Positions 35,041-43,715 of a DNA stretch of 56,364 nucleotides are shown one piece after another (the stretch's first letter is position 1; every line of letters begins with the position of its first letter). Origin of the DNA: Fidelibacterota bacterium (GTDB taxonomy: Bacteria > Fidelibacterota > UBA8477 > JABMPR01); the NCBI GenBank assembly GCA_021736185.1, contig JAIPGJ010000005.1:1-56364 (forward strand), written 5' to 3'. The notes under the pieces are model-generated. The model made no database searches. It was not told the DNA's origin and saw only the letters and a list, made by a program, of their open reading frames with translations. The translations under genes were made by a program, and so were the position numbers.

Positions 35041-35595
35041 ATGAAAGAGAATCCAAGTGTATCGTATCCACTTTTTGCCAGCTTTAAAGATAAACTAAAG
35101 CCTAAACGCAGTCAGGCCCAGATGGCACTCTCCCAGGCGAATGTGTTTAGTCGCCTCTCATGGCAGGAAATCAAGATTGTTGAAAACGCGGTGCATATAC
35201 GCAACTATGGCCCAGGGGAACCCATTTTCCAACAAGGAGACCCAGGCAGTGGTATGTATATCATTATTGAGGGCAGCGTTGGCATATTTTTAGACATTCC
35301 CCAGCAATCACCTAAACAGCTTTCAAAACTGGGTGATGGTGACTTCTTTGGTGAGATAGCCCTGCTGGATGCCTCCCCTAGAACGGCCACTGCAACGGCT
35401 CTGGAGAACAGCACAATTATTGGTTTTTATCGGCCGGACCTGATGGATATCCTGAAAACCAAACCAGTTCTGGGTGGCAAAATTTTGCTGGCGCTTTCTG
35501 AAGTGCTGGCAGTCCGTTTGAGGAGCACCAACGGTGAACTGGTCAAAGTCTCTCGCAAATTGGAATCGCTGATAGAGACCGGGACCAATGAGTAA
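35041..35595 (+). CDS. Cyclic nucleotide-binding domain protein
   Basis: The protein has 184 residues from ATG 35041, which has GGAAGG upstream; an earlier in-frame TTG at 35017 has no ribosome site. One CNB domain covers about residues 35-155. Its phosphate-binding cassette F-F-G-E-I-A-L-L-D-A-S-P-R-T-A-T-A retains the Glu and Arg that contact cyclic nucleotide. No DNA-binding or enzymatic domain is present. It overlaps the downstream permease by 8 bp, suggesting it regulates that permease or its membrane environment. Confidence 0.83.
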   Translation: MKENPSVSYPLFASFKDKLKPKRSQAQMALSQANVFSRLSWQEIKIVENAVHIRNYGPGEPIFQQGDPGSGMYIIIEGSVGIFLDIPQQSPKQLSKLGDGDFFGEIALLDASPRTATATALENSTIIGFYRPDLMDILKTKPVLGGKILLALSEVLAVRLRSTNGELVKVSRKLESLIETGTNE

Positions 35596-36712
35596 CCACG
35601 AGTCCGTAACCATCGCACCACAATCGGTGCGGCTATTTCACCAGAGTCTATTCAAAACGCTGGTCTATTTCTTTTTACTGATATTGGTACTGGCAGGTGC
35701 TTATAAGGCCTTTCCGCTGGTTGTTGATGCACTTTTTCTCATCGTAATTGCAGCCATTCTGACTGCGGTATTCAACCCTCTGGTAGATCGCCTTGAATCA
35801 TCAGGTTTAAAACGGATCTATGGCACACTGCTGATGTTTGGGGGAATATTTGGCATTGTGGGTCTGGGTGTTATAAAAGGAATTCCTACCTTACTTGCAG
35901 AGATAACACGAATCAAGGATGTGATCCAGCAAAATGCTGCGACTGAATCACTGGATTCAATATTGGGTGACATAAATGCCAGGATCGCCGAATTTGTACC
36001 CAGTTTTCAACTGGACCCAGATCTCATATCCAGCCTGTCTTCCCAACTCTTCAGTCAATTGGGTTCTATTCTGGCAGGGGCGCTGGACACTTTGGCTACC
36101 ATCCTTTTTATTCTGATTATTACCATGTTTTTTCTCGTGGATGGCAAGCGCATGACCAAGAAGTTGATTGGAATGGTACCCAATAGATATTTTGAGATGT
36201 CGCTGAATATCACCTATAAAACAAAAAAACAGCTCACCAATTTCTTGCGTGGGCAATTATTAGCAGCCTTGGGTGTCGCTATTCAGTCATTTATTGGTCT
36301 CAATTTGTTAAACTTGATATTTGACACCAATATTTCGGGAGTGGTACTCATCAGTGCCATTGCTGGTATGGCAAACATGATTCCCTTTGTGGGGCCTTTT
36401 ATGGGCATGGTGCCAGCTATTATTGTGAGTCTATTTAATAATCTTGGAGACCCGGTTGCTGCTTCACATTTCTATTACATCCTGCATATTATTGTCATGT
36501 TTCTCATTGTTCAGATGATAGACAATAATGTCATTTCACCCATCGTTGTGTCTGGATCAATGGAAATGCATCCGCTTACCGTTATATTGCTTATCCTGGT
36601 GGGATCACAGATGGGTGTGCTAGGGATGTTTTTAGCAGTTCCGGCATGGGGTATCTCAAAGGTGGTTATTCAAGAAGTATATCAGGGGTTGAAGGGGCAT
36701 CGCTTGATTTAG
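35588..36712 (+). CDS. AI-2E family transporter (PerM/YdiK-type permease)
   Basis: The protein has 374 residues with about seven to eight membrane helices: two near the N-terminus (about 18-55), one at 65-85, then from 155 onward. It has the family motifs F-L-V-D-G-K-R, F-L-R-G-Q-L-L-A-A, NMIPFVGPFMGMVPA and I-D-N-N-V-I-S-P-I-V-V-S. The family includes exporters of unclear substrate and Na+/H+ antiporters, so the AI-2 name should not be taken literally. The ATG lies inside the CNB gene's last codons. Confidence 0.88.
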   Translation: MSNHESVTIAPQSVRLFHQSLFKTLVYFFLLILVLAGAYKAFPLVVDALFLIVIAAILTAVFNPLVDRLESSGLKRIYGTLLMFGGIFGIVGLGVIKGIPTLLAEITRIKDVIQQNAATESLDSILGDINARIAEFVPSFQLDPDLISSLSSQLFSQLGSILAGALDTLATILFILIITMFFLVDGKRMTKKLIGMVPNRYFEMSLNITYKTKKQLTNFLRGQLLAALGVAIQSFIGLNLLNLIFDTNISGVVLISAIAGMANMIPFVGPFMGMVPAIIVSLFNNLGDPVAASHFYYILHIIVMFLIVQMIDNNVISPIVVSGSMEMHPLTVILLILVGSQMGVLGMFLAVPAWGISKVVIQEVYQGLKGHRLI

Positions 36713-36717
36713 CAGTG

Positions 36718-39168
36718 CTACTTGTTTTGATAGACTATTTTCTCAATACTTCCATTGCGTAAATATAGCCAGATCTCAACCAAATCAGATTTCGGATAAA
36801 CGTAAAGCTCGTATTCGCCTTCTTTGAACTTCCGCTCTGGGGGACCGATATATCGGACGATGAGCGATCCTTTCATGCCAATCTTGGGGCTAAAGTTTTT
36901 AGGGCTCAAATTTTCAACATCTTCAAGCAAATTATCCAGGGCCATGCGCTTCATGGGTGCAATCTTTTGCTCATCTGCATACTTGATAGCCGCTTCCAGG
37001 TCCTTTAAATGTTCATCAACAAGATCCGCGAGAATCGGATTGAGGTCTTTGGCATCCTTCATGGACTCATAGACCATTTGCCTATCTTCTTTTAATATCC
37101 CTTCATTCGCATCATCCAGACGTCCATCACCGATCTTTTTACGAAGATCTTCAGTAATCAATTCATAGCGATCCGTCAAACCATCTGCCTGCTTGAGCCA
37201 GTAAAGACTACGACCATAGACACCGGATGTATACAAAATCGTGGCCCGAATGATATAAGATCGAGCCAGCAGCACTTTTGCAACTGGGTAGGAAGAGGGG
37301 TCACTTTTAAGCGCCAGCAGAATGAGATCTTCAGCTCCTTTATAATCCAACATCTTGAGCGCCTGCGCCCCACTCTCCAGGGCTCGGTCTGCGATTTCCA
37401 CTTTCATGGATTGTACGGCTCTCTCCAATTCCTTGCCTGGAGGTTTTTCCCCCTGTTGTATAAGAGCATGTGCATCCCGGAGTTTGCCCTGTGACAGAAT
37501 GATACGTACATCACGATAGTATTTATTTACCAGGGAGTCCTGGATCATTTGCTTTTGAATGAGCAGGGCTTGCTTGTTATGGTGATTGGGAGAGAATTGC
37601 AGGAGTTCCTGTTGAATCTCCAGAGCGCGACCATAATGCTTGTCCTTAAAAGCTTGATACGCTTTCATGGCAGTATTAGGATATCCACCGAACATGAGAC
37701 CAATATTCAATGAAATAACGGGCTGGCTCAAATCGATATATTTAATGGGGATGAGTTCGCCAGGATTCACAGCTGAAAGATTTGAAGCAGACATATCAAT
37801 CTCAAAGGCTTGATGATAATATTCCAGATTGATCCCAAATGAAACCCTTGAGCTGCCATCTCCCTTGATGGTATAGCCAATACCGGTGCCGATATGCCAG
37901 GTAAAAGCGTTGGCGTCGATCAACCTGTCCAACAATATATTTTCATACAATGTCATCGATCCAAATCCGATGCCGCCTCGAATTCTCGAGAACAATTTAG
38001 GGCCAAAGGGATAAATAATTTCATTGTCCAGATAGACATCAAAGATACGAGGTGAAAACGACAGAGCATTGAAGTTAGCGCTCCCATCAGTCAAGTTTCG
38101 AGCCCATCCCTGGGGCAGCGAGATGGGTACTGACATTTTCCAGGAGCGTACACCCAAACCACTAAAAACATCAATATTAGCCTGACGAATAAAGTGAAAA
38201 GGCCAGTTGTATTTAAATAATTGAAGATCATAATTCTGGGTGATGGAGGATGAAAAGGGAACGCTCAAGTGGGTAGCCAAAGTATCATATTGAATAGTGA
38301 CTCCCGCTGTATTCGTGAACAGACCAGCTCCTGCACTCCCGTTGAGTAAACCTAATTTATAGGGATCACGAAAGGGTGTATAGGCTCCAAATAATGCTTC
38401 GCCGAAATCCAGTGTCACCTTCAAATCCGGAGTGTTCAGTGAAAGTGATTGAATCGGGGAAACCGCCCCTGGGGCACCACCAGGTAATTTCAAATATTCG
38501 CCCTGCTCGACCAGATCAAACCCCTGGAGTGAATAACCTAGATCAACACCAAGGCGAAATCGTTTTCCAAGGCGACCAAAAAGGGTGGTTCGCCACCCGA
38601 GTCCAAAATTGATATTATACCCGGTTGATTCCAGAACACGAACACCCCCAGGGTTTTTATAAAAACTGAGATGAGGTAGACCCAATCCAATTTTGGCCTG
38701 AACACTGCCTCGATGGCTATAATTATAGACAAAATAATTTTCCAGTGAAAATCCTCGGATCATCATATTCATACTAAATTCAGATAATTCAGTCCCGTTC
38801 ACCTCCAGGGCTGAGGGGTATCCCGTAGGAAGATCATGAGTGCCCATCTGATTACGTATGGAGTAACTCAAACTGGAATATGCATCAAAGTTGGAGGGCG
38901 CCTGGAAATGATCCCACCAGCGGTAGCGCAGAATCTCTATATCCAGTGAGGCCAGAACACCGCTCAGGGTGTCCTGAATACTCCATCCACCCGGTGCTGG
39001 TGCAACCAGGAGGTTCTCCGTGGGTTTGATAGAGAAGTATGATAAACCTGTGCTAATACCAGGAAAGGGGAGTAAATGGGGAGCTGTGATGGGGATATCC
39101 TGACCAAAGCACAATGCCGTGACCATCAGCCCCGCCTGAGAAATCCTCCTGAGTAATTCACGAATCAT
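36718..39168 (-). CDS. Outer-membrane barrel protein with C-terminal TPR-like helical repeats
   Basis: The protein has 816 residues from ATG 39168. A longer frame to 39234 would run through the terminator at 39198-39228 and is rejected. After a signal peptide (cleavage near C-F-G-Q), residues about 30-480 are strand-rich with many aromatic turns, like a barrel or repeated beta protein. Residues about 485-740 are helical TPR-like units such as Y-G-R-A-L-E-I-Q-Q-E-L-L-Q-F-S-P-N. A small beta C-terminal domain ends in E-K-I-V-Y-Q-N-K. Barrel-first, helices-last order is unusual. Function unknown. Confidence 0.55.
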   Translation of the reverse strand: MIRELLRRISQAGLMVTALCFGQDIPITAPHLLPFPGISTGLSYFSIKPTENLLVAPAPGGWSIQDTLSGVLASLDIEILRYRWWDHFQAPSNFDAYSSLSYSIRNQMGTHDLPTGYPSALEVNGTELSEFSMNMMIRGFSLENYFVYNYSHRGSVQAKIGLGLPHLSFYKNPGGVRVLESTGYNINFGLGWRTTLFGRLGKRFRLGVDLGYSLQGFDLVEQGEYLKLPGGAPGAVSPIQSLSLNTPDLKVTLDFGEALFGAYTPFRDPYKLGLLNGSAGAGLFTNTAGVTIQYDTLATHLSVPFSSSITQNYDLQLFKYNWPFHFIRQANIDVFSGLGVRSWKMSVPISLPQGWARNLTDGSANFNALSFSPRIFDVYLDNEIIYPFGPKLFSRIRGGIGFGSMTLYENILLDRLIDANAFTWHIGTGIGYTIKGDGSSRVSFGINLEYYHQAFEIDMSASNLSAVNPGELIPIKYIDLSQPVISLNIGLMFGGYPNTAMKAYQAFKDKHYGRALEIQQELLQFSPNHHNKQALLIQKQMIQDSLVNKYYRDVRIILSQGKLRDAHALIQQGEKPPGKELERAVQSMKVEIADRALESGAQALKMLDYKGAEDLILLALKSDPSSYPVAKVLLARSYIIRATILYTSGVYGRSLYWLKQADGLTDRYELITEDLRKKIGDGRLDDANEGILKEDRQMVYESMKDAKDLNPILADLVDEHLKDLEAAIKYADEQKIAPMKRMALDNLLEDVENLSPKNFSPKIGMKGSLIVRYIGPPERKFKEGEYELYVYPKSDLVEIWLYLRNGSIEKIVYQNK

Positions 39169-39197
39169 GTCTGTGAAATTAGCTTGGGTGAAGAAAT

Positions 39198-39228
39198 AAA
39201 AAAGCCGAATCCTCAGATTCGGCTTTTT
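39198..39228 (-). terminator. Intrinsic terminator, active in both directions by sequence
   Basis: GCCGAATC (39204-39211) pairs perfectly with GATTCGGC (39216-39223) around CTCA. The stem is flanked by A bases on the left and T bases on the right, so either strand gives a stem plus U-run. It ends the minus-strand gene at 39244. Confidence 0.9.
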
Positions 39229-39243
39229 ACGCATTGGCGTGAA

Positions 39244-39816
39244 CTATTTTTTAACAGCTTCTACCTCAATGGAACGAGTATAAATGAAATCACCTGTTTT
39301 TTTCGTGTTCCCATCTGCCGCGTTAAAGGCAAAATAAAATGATGAGCTTGATGAAGCTGAATCCGGTGCCTGCCATTGAAAGGTCCATGTTGGCGAGATA
39401 CCCTTCTTTGGCCCCTTGATCCCGGATTGGGTATGAGTAAGATATTGTCTGTCAGTTTTTGATTGATATCGTGCATTATCCAGGAGTTGAATATCCTTGC
39501 TAGTGCCCGGCATGAGTGTACCCTGTCCATGACCATCTTCATCTGCCACGGTTGCTTGAAAACCCCAGACTTTTGCCCCGTCTTGTTTAAGCTTAAGTGT
39601 GATTTCATAAATCTCGCTGGGTGTATATGCTTCAGGAAGGCCCTCGATAGTAATGATGGCTTTATCCGTATTCAGATCATTGCCAGCGTGACATTTACTT
39701 GTGTTGCATGTTCGGTCGTTGGGAGCCCCTGCCGCCATTGGGGGAGCACCCTTCTTTTTTGCTGAAAGACTGACTGCCATAAGGATGGTGATGATAAATA
39801 TTAGAGTATTGCGCAC
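39244..39816 (-). CDS. Choice-of-anchor V / Reeler-like secreted protein with CX4CH motif
   Basis: The protein has 190 residues from GTG 39816, which has AAAGGA at proper spacing and gives an ideal signal peptide (RNTLIFIITILMAVSLSA). Longer starts at 39837 and 39894 are poorer, the latter lying in the upstream terminator. The mature N-terminus has G-A-P-N-D-R-T-C-N-T-S-K-C-H-A-G. Related proteins usually have CxxCH at this place; here the spacing is four residues. A beta-sandwich of about 130 residues follows, with W-G-F-Q-A-T-V and a serine-rich loop. The domain type is moderately certain; haem attachment is possible but unproven. Confidence 0.65.
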   Translation of the reverse strand: MRNTLIFIITILMAVSLSAKKKGAPPMAAGAPNDRTCNTSKCHAGNDLNTDKAIITIEGLPEAYTPSEIYEITLKLKQDGAKVWGFQATVADEDGHGQGTLMPGTSKDIQLLDNARYQSKTDRQYLTHTQSGIKGPKKGISPTWTFQWQAPDSASSSSSFYFAFNAADGNTKKTGDFIYTRSIEVEAVKK

Positions 39817-39880
39817 GTTAAAATCCTTTCTTCTCATTGTTGATGAATGTGAAAATATATGTTTTGTGGTGAGAAAAAAT

Positions 39881-39908
39881 AAAAAACCCCGCAAATGCGG
39901 GGTTTTTT
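39881..39908 (-). terminator. Intrinsic terminator of the TPR lipoprotein gene
   Basis: CCCCGC (39887-39892) pairs with GCGGGG (39897-39902) around AAAT. Six A bases lie to the left and six T bases to the right, forming a classical U-run on the minus strand as well. Confidence 0.9.
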
Positions 39909-39927
39909 AACATCATGTGATGAAAAA

Positions 39928-40977
39928 CTATTTTAGACTTTTCTCAATCTTTTCCATGTCCATGAATTTTTTTGATTTTGTACCATGGAGTTGGTAGTAG
40001 GTCATTTTTAATTCATGAACCACATCCAGACTCTCAGGAGTTAATTCATAGGCCAGTTCAAGATATTTTTCAGCATCTTTGAAGTTTTTCATGCGACCAA
40101 AAGCAAGTCCAGCATTGAACAAGCCATCAACTTCTGTTGGAGCAATTTCAGCAACTTTGATAAATTCATCGGCAGCGGCTTGCCATTTTTCCTGCTGAAA
40201 GTACAGTACACCAAGATTATAATGCAGATCCGTGCTGGTGGGATCCACTTTAATGGCATCCAAATAAGCCTTGGCGGCAATTTCTTTCTCACCCTTTGCA
40301 TCATAAACAAAGGCAATTTGTTTAATGGCATTGAGATTAGAAGGATCAACTTCAATGGCTCTCTTCATGTAAATTAGGGCCTTGTCATAATCTTTTTCGC
40401 GGAAATAAACCAGTCCAAGGTTAACCAGAGAAGTAATGTCCTTCGGGTTTTTCTCCACTGAAAGAATCATGTACTCTTTACCCTTCTCAAATTCTTCCTT
40501 AAACAGGTAGACCTGGGCAAGTGTACTATAGGCTTCAGGTTTTTCTGGACTCAATGTGATGCAATCGAGAAAAGCTTTGACGGTAGTCTCATACAGAGCA
40601 TCTGCGTCTTTTGCTTCACCCTTGATCAAGGCGTTGTAGTTTTTAGCGCCAGCATTGAAATTGTCAATCCAATATTTTTCGCGGGCCAGGTCAATTTTTT
40701 CTGCAAATTTTCCATCAATGGAAGCTGATTGAGCCAGATATTGAGCAACCTTGTCCCAGTTTTTATTCCGGGCGTAAATCTCCGTGGCCAACAGGTAAGA
40801 TGGTTCTGAGTTCATGGGTTCTTTGTCGACGGCAGCTAACAGCATTTCCTCAGCTTTTTCGTAGTTTTTCTGTTGCAGGTAAACTTTTGCTGAGGTCATA
40901 TCTGTGGAATCACATCCCAGAATCGTCAGTAGCAAGAGCCCCACAACCCACATCATTAGGTTTCTTGGTTGTTTCAT
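39928..40977 (-). CDS. Tetratricopeptide-repeat lipoprotein
   Basis: The protein has 349 residues with a lipoprotein signal ending in L-T-I-L-G-C (Cys22), followed by about seven TPR units. Examples are N-Y-E-K-A-E-E-M-L-L-A-A-V-D-K-E-P, D-Y-D-K-A-L-I-Y-M-K-R-A-I-E-V-D-P and F-K-D-A-E-K-Y-L-E-L-A-Y. AAGGAG precedes the ATG. It is probably a periplasm-facing membrane lipoprotein that scaffolds protein complexes. Its own terminator follows at 39881. Confidence 0.82.
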   Translation of the reverse strand: MKQPRNLMMWVVGLLLLTILGCDSTDMTSAKVYLQQKNYEKAEEMLLAAVDKEPMNSEPSYLLATEIYARNKNWDKVAQYLAQSASIDGKFAEKIDLAREKYWIDNFNAGAKNYNALIKGEAKDADALYETTVKAFLDCITLSPEKPEAYSTLAQVYLFKEEFEKGKEYMILSVEKNPKDITSLVNLGLVYFREKDYDKALIYMKRAIEVDPSNLNAIKQIAFVYDAKGEKEIAAKAYLDAIKVDPTSTDLHYNLGVLYFQQEKWQAAADEFIKVAEIAPTEVDGLFNAGLAFGRMKNFKDAEKYLELAYELTPESLDVVHELKMTYYQLHGTKSKKFMDMEKIEKSLK

Positions 40978-41216
40978 TTAATCTCCTTGTGTAAATAAAG
41001 TGCTTATTTTGGATGTCGGTTTCATGCAGCCGCAAATATATTCGTACGCCTTACCTAAGGCAACTATTAGAGCAGCACCAAATCAATAATTTGATATATA
41101 TCCTACATAATTAAAAGCAGTTGGATTTTGTTGCCCTCTGAGAGATATTTGTCCTCGATATTTAGGAGCTAGTACGTATTATAAATATTATCATTTGCTG
41201 ATAGGGGTACTTCTTC

Positions 41217-42017
41217 ATGCCTAATGGCGATGGAAAAGCAACCTCGTTTGCCATTATCACTGATATTCATGGGAATATTCATGCTCTGGATACAGCCGTC
41301 AGCCTCATCGAGGACCGTCACGATATTGATAAGATTGTCTGCCTGGGTGACAATTTTTCGCTAGGGTCCGCGCCCCTGGAGGTATTCAACAAACTCCAAA
41401 CCTTGCATAACACTATATTTATTCGTGGAAATCATGATCGCTATCTGGTGGAGAAAATTTGGGAGTACGAGCGGCCAACCATTGAAGGAATGGACCCGGA
41501 CGATCCAGTATGCATAGACATTGTGGCCAATGAAAAATGGACGGCTGAACAAATTGGTGAGGAAGGCAAAGATTTTATCCGCAATATGAGGAGATCCTAC
41601 TTTGTTAATATAGATGGGGTCTATGCTGAATTTACCCATGCCTGGTTTGGACGGGACGAATCACCGCCTACGCTTGATGAAGCCAGGAAGTGGCGCGATC
41701 ACGAGCAATTAAAACACACCGAGGCCAAAACCTTTGTGTTTACCCATGGACACACCCATATCCCTCGCCACGAACATTTTGGTAACTTACGCGTCTTTTG
41801 TCCAGGTTCAACTGGACTGCCGTTTGATGAGAATAAGCAGGGGGTTGTGGCATTTCTGAAAATTAACAAGGGAACGGTTCACTGGGAAGTCAAGCGCTTT
41901 GATTATGATTTTGAAGCTGCTATTGAGCAGATGAATAAAATTCGTCCGCCTTTTTATAAAAATCTATATTCAACGCTGAAGTATGCCAGCATCAGAAACG
42001 ACCTGGTAGAAGAGTAA
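41217..42017 (+). CDS. Metallophosphoesterase
   Basis: The protein has 266 residues. The calcineurin-like motifs are in order: D-I-H-G-N, C-L-G-D-N, R-G-N-H-D and F-T-H-G-H-T-H. Together these give the two-metal site of YfcE/MJ0936-type phosphodiesterases. The C-terminal 70 residues are specific to this protein. The substrate cannot be inferred; cyclic nucleotides are possible, which is notable given the CNB proteins nearby, but this is speculative. It diverges from the TPR lipoprotein gene and stands alone. Confidence 0.85.
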   Translation: MPNGDGKATSFAIITDIHGNIHALDTAVSLIEDRHDIDKIVCLGDNFSLGSAPLEVFNKLQTLHNTIFIRGNHDRYLVEKIWEYERPTIEGMDPDDPVCIDIVANEKWTAEQIGEEGKDFIRNMRRSYFVNIDGVYAEFTHAWFGRDESPPTLDEARKWRDHEQLKHTEAKTFVFTHGHTHIPRHEHFGNLRVFCPGSTGLPFDENKQGVVAFLKINKGTVHWEVKRFDYDFEAAIEQMNKIRPPFYKNLYSTLKYASIRNDLVEE

Positions 42018-42024
42018 GCTTAAT

Positions 42025-42873
42025 TCAGGTATCTTTATTCTCGCGGATCAATCGTTCTTGAATGACCCTCTGTTTCTCAAAATAGAGGGTGGCTGTTTCC
42101 AGATTGTTACGTCTTTTTGCGCCTTCAGCCACCACTCCGCATTTGAATTCAAGGGTTTCAAATAAGATTTTTTTCCACGTTGGATCTAGATCACTATCCA
42201 CATGTTTTTCCATGGCTGTAATTCTAAATCTATCCATTCCCCAGTATTTTCGGCTTAACTGATCCGCATGACCGCCGAAACGGGTAATCAATTTTTCATC
42301 GAGAAGTCCAATCTCAAAATGAGGAGCTATTCTCAGCCACAAATCGTAGTCTTCGCAGGCCTTTAAATTGACGTCAAATAAACCGACTTGCTTAAACACA
42401 TTTTTATGGATAATAACGGCGCTAGGACTGACAATACATCGAGGGACACAGGCTTCGAAAATCCAACCACCTCGCTTGGCATGTTTTTCCATTGGATTAA
42501 CCCGCGCCCCATTACGAATCCAGATTTCATCACATTGACTGATCATCAATCCTGGGTGGGAATCATGAAATAGTTGTTGTTTTTCCAATTTATCAGGGTG
42601 CCACTGATCATCGGAGTCCAGAAAAGCAATCCACTCGCTGCTCGCCAGCTGAATGCCTGCATTTCTGGAAAAGGAGACGCCCCTGTTTTTCGAGTTGGTC
42701 ACCACCTTAATGGCATTGGCATATTTGCTAAGAAACTCGGCCGTATTATCCGTTGAGGCGTCATCAACGATGATAATTTCATGGGCAGGGAAGCTTTGGG
42801 CTAATACCGAATCAATTGCTCGGACCAAGGAAGTGGCTCTATTGTAAGTAGGAATGATGACAGAAATGTTCAT
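42025..42873 (-). CDS. Glycosyltransferase family 2
   Basis: The protein has 282 residues from ATG 42873, five bases after the upstream stop; an in-frame GTG at 42888 overlaps the upstream gene. The GT-A fold is shown by I-S-V-I-I-P-T-Y-N-R-A, IIIVDDASTDNTAEF, W-I-A-F-L-D-S-D-D-Q-W (DxD) and the acceptor-region motif C-E-D-Y-D-L-W-L-R. It has no membrane helix, so it is a soluble or peripheral transferase. It pairs with the upstream nucleosidase-like gene. Confidence 0.88.
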   Translation of the reverse strand: MNISVIIPTYNRATSLVRAIDSVLAQSFPAHEIIIVDDASTDNTAEFLSKYANAIKVVTNSKNRGVSFSRNAGIQLASSEWIAFLDSDDQWHPDKLEKQQLFHDSHPGLMISQCDEIWIRNGARVNPMEKHAKRGGWIFEACVPRCIVSPSAVIIHKNVFKQVGLFDVNLKACEDYDLWLRIAPHFEIGLLDEKLITRFGGHADQLSRKYWGMDRFRITAMEKHVDSDLDPTWKKILFETLEFKCGVVAEGAKRRNNLETATLYFEKQRVIQERLIRENKDT

Positions 42874-42878
42874 GTGAT

Positions 42879-43523
42879 TCAATGGCACTTGTTCAGAATA
42901 TTATTCAAAAGAAATTTTTGTAGAATTTGAGCCGCCTCGCCATAGTGCTTTTTGAAGTCCTCTGACGTGGAAGATCCTGCCCGGTCTGAAATACAGCGAA
43001 TGGCAAGGAGGGGGATATCTCGTTCCTGACAAAATTGGGCAATTGAGTATGACTCCATGTCTACAGCTTCGGCTCCACCCACTCTTGCTGATTCTCTGGT
43101 TTTTTCATCGGTAATCGCCACCAAACTTGAGAAGAAGGATACACTTGAAATGGGTAAATATTCAAATATTCTTGGAGAGGGTATATTAAGATTTGGAAAA
43201 TCGGGACGTGAGAATATGGTCCCACGGACAACTTGAAGTATGGATAGGTCATCAGATAGAGAACCACTGACACCAAAATGGACAATCAAATCAAATTTGT
43301 CTGGATTCTCCAGCTGGTGCATGGCTGCCTGGCTGAGCTTCAAGCCTATCCCCGTTTTTAATAAGTGCAGGTTGGAATCCAACTGTATCAATTCTTGCCC
43401 ATTTTCACGAGTAACGGTTTCCGCTAATGGATAGCGTTGTTTGATGAATCCGGCTTCTGATTTTAAGGCATGGGTTAATAGTACCTGCATGGCGAAATCT
43501 AGTTTTTGGTGGCCTGAATCCAT
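42879..43523 (-). CDS. Phosphorylase-superfamily nucleosidase-like protein
   Basis: The protein has 214 residues. It matches PNP/MTA-SAH nucleosidase-type folds by V-L-L-T-H-A-L-K-S-E-A, F-G-V-S-G-S-L, the catalytic-region A-V-D-M-E-S-Y-S-I-A and I-R-C-I-S-D-R-A-G. The closest family types are futalosine or 5'-methylthioadenosine/S-adenosylhomocysteine nucleosidases; the exact substrate is uncertain. It is shorter than usual at the N-terminal side. Its stop is five bases from the glycosyltransferase ATG. Confidence 0.7.
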   Translation of the reverse strand: MDSGHQKLDFAMQVLLTHALKSEAGFIKQRYPLAETVTRENGQELIQLDSNLHLLKTGIGLKLSQAAMHQLENPDKFDLIVHFGVSGSLSDDLSILQVVRGTIFSRPDFPNLNIPSPRIFEYLPISSVSFFSSLVAITDEKTRESARVGGAEAVDMESYSIAQFCQERDIPLLAIRCISDRAGSSTSEDFKKHYGEAAQILQKFLLNNILNKCH

Positions 43524-43715
43524 AAATTAATTCACCTCAACACAAAAATTATCATTGTAAAAGCTTTATTGATTAAAGAGAACATTGATTTATAATTGTG
43601 GCAAATCCTCATGAAAAGGGTTTAATTGCGCGCATGGCAATACGTCACTCTGACCTGAGACACGATTTAACTTCTACATTACATATATTATTTGATTTGA
43701 AAGGATGATTTTATC

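Noticed and set aside
39169-39234. N-terminal extension of the barrel/helical-repeat gene
   Set aside because: It would translate through a strong terminator and displace the signal peptide.
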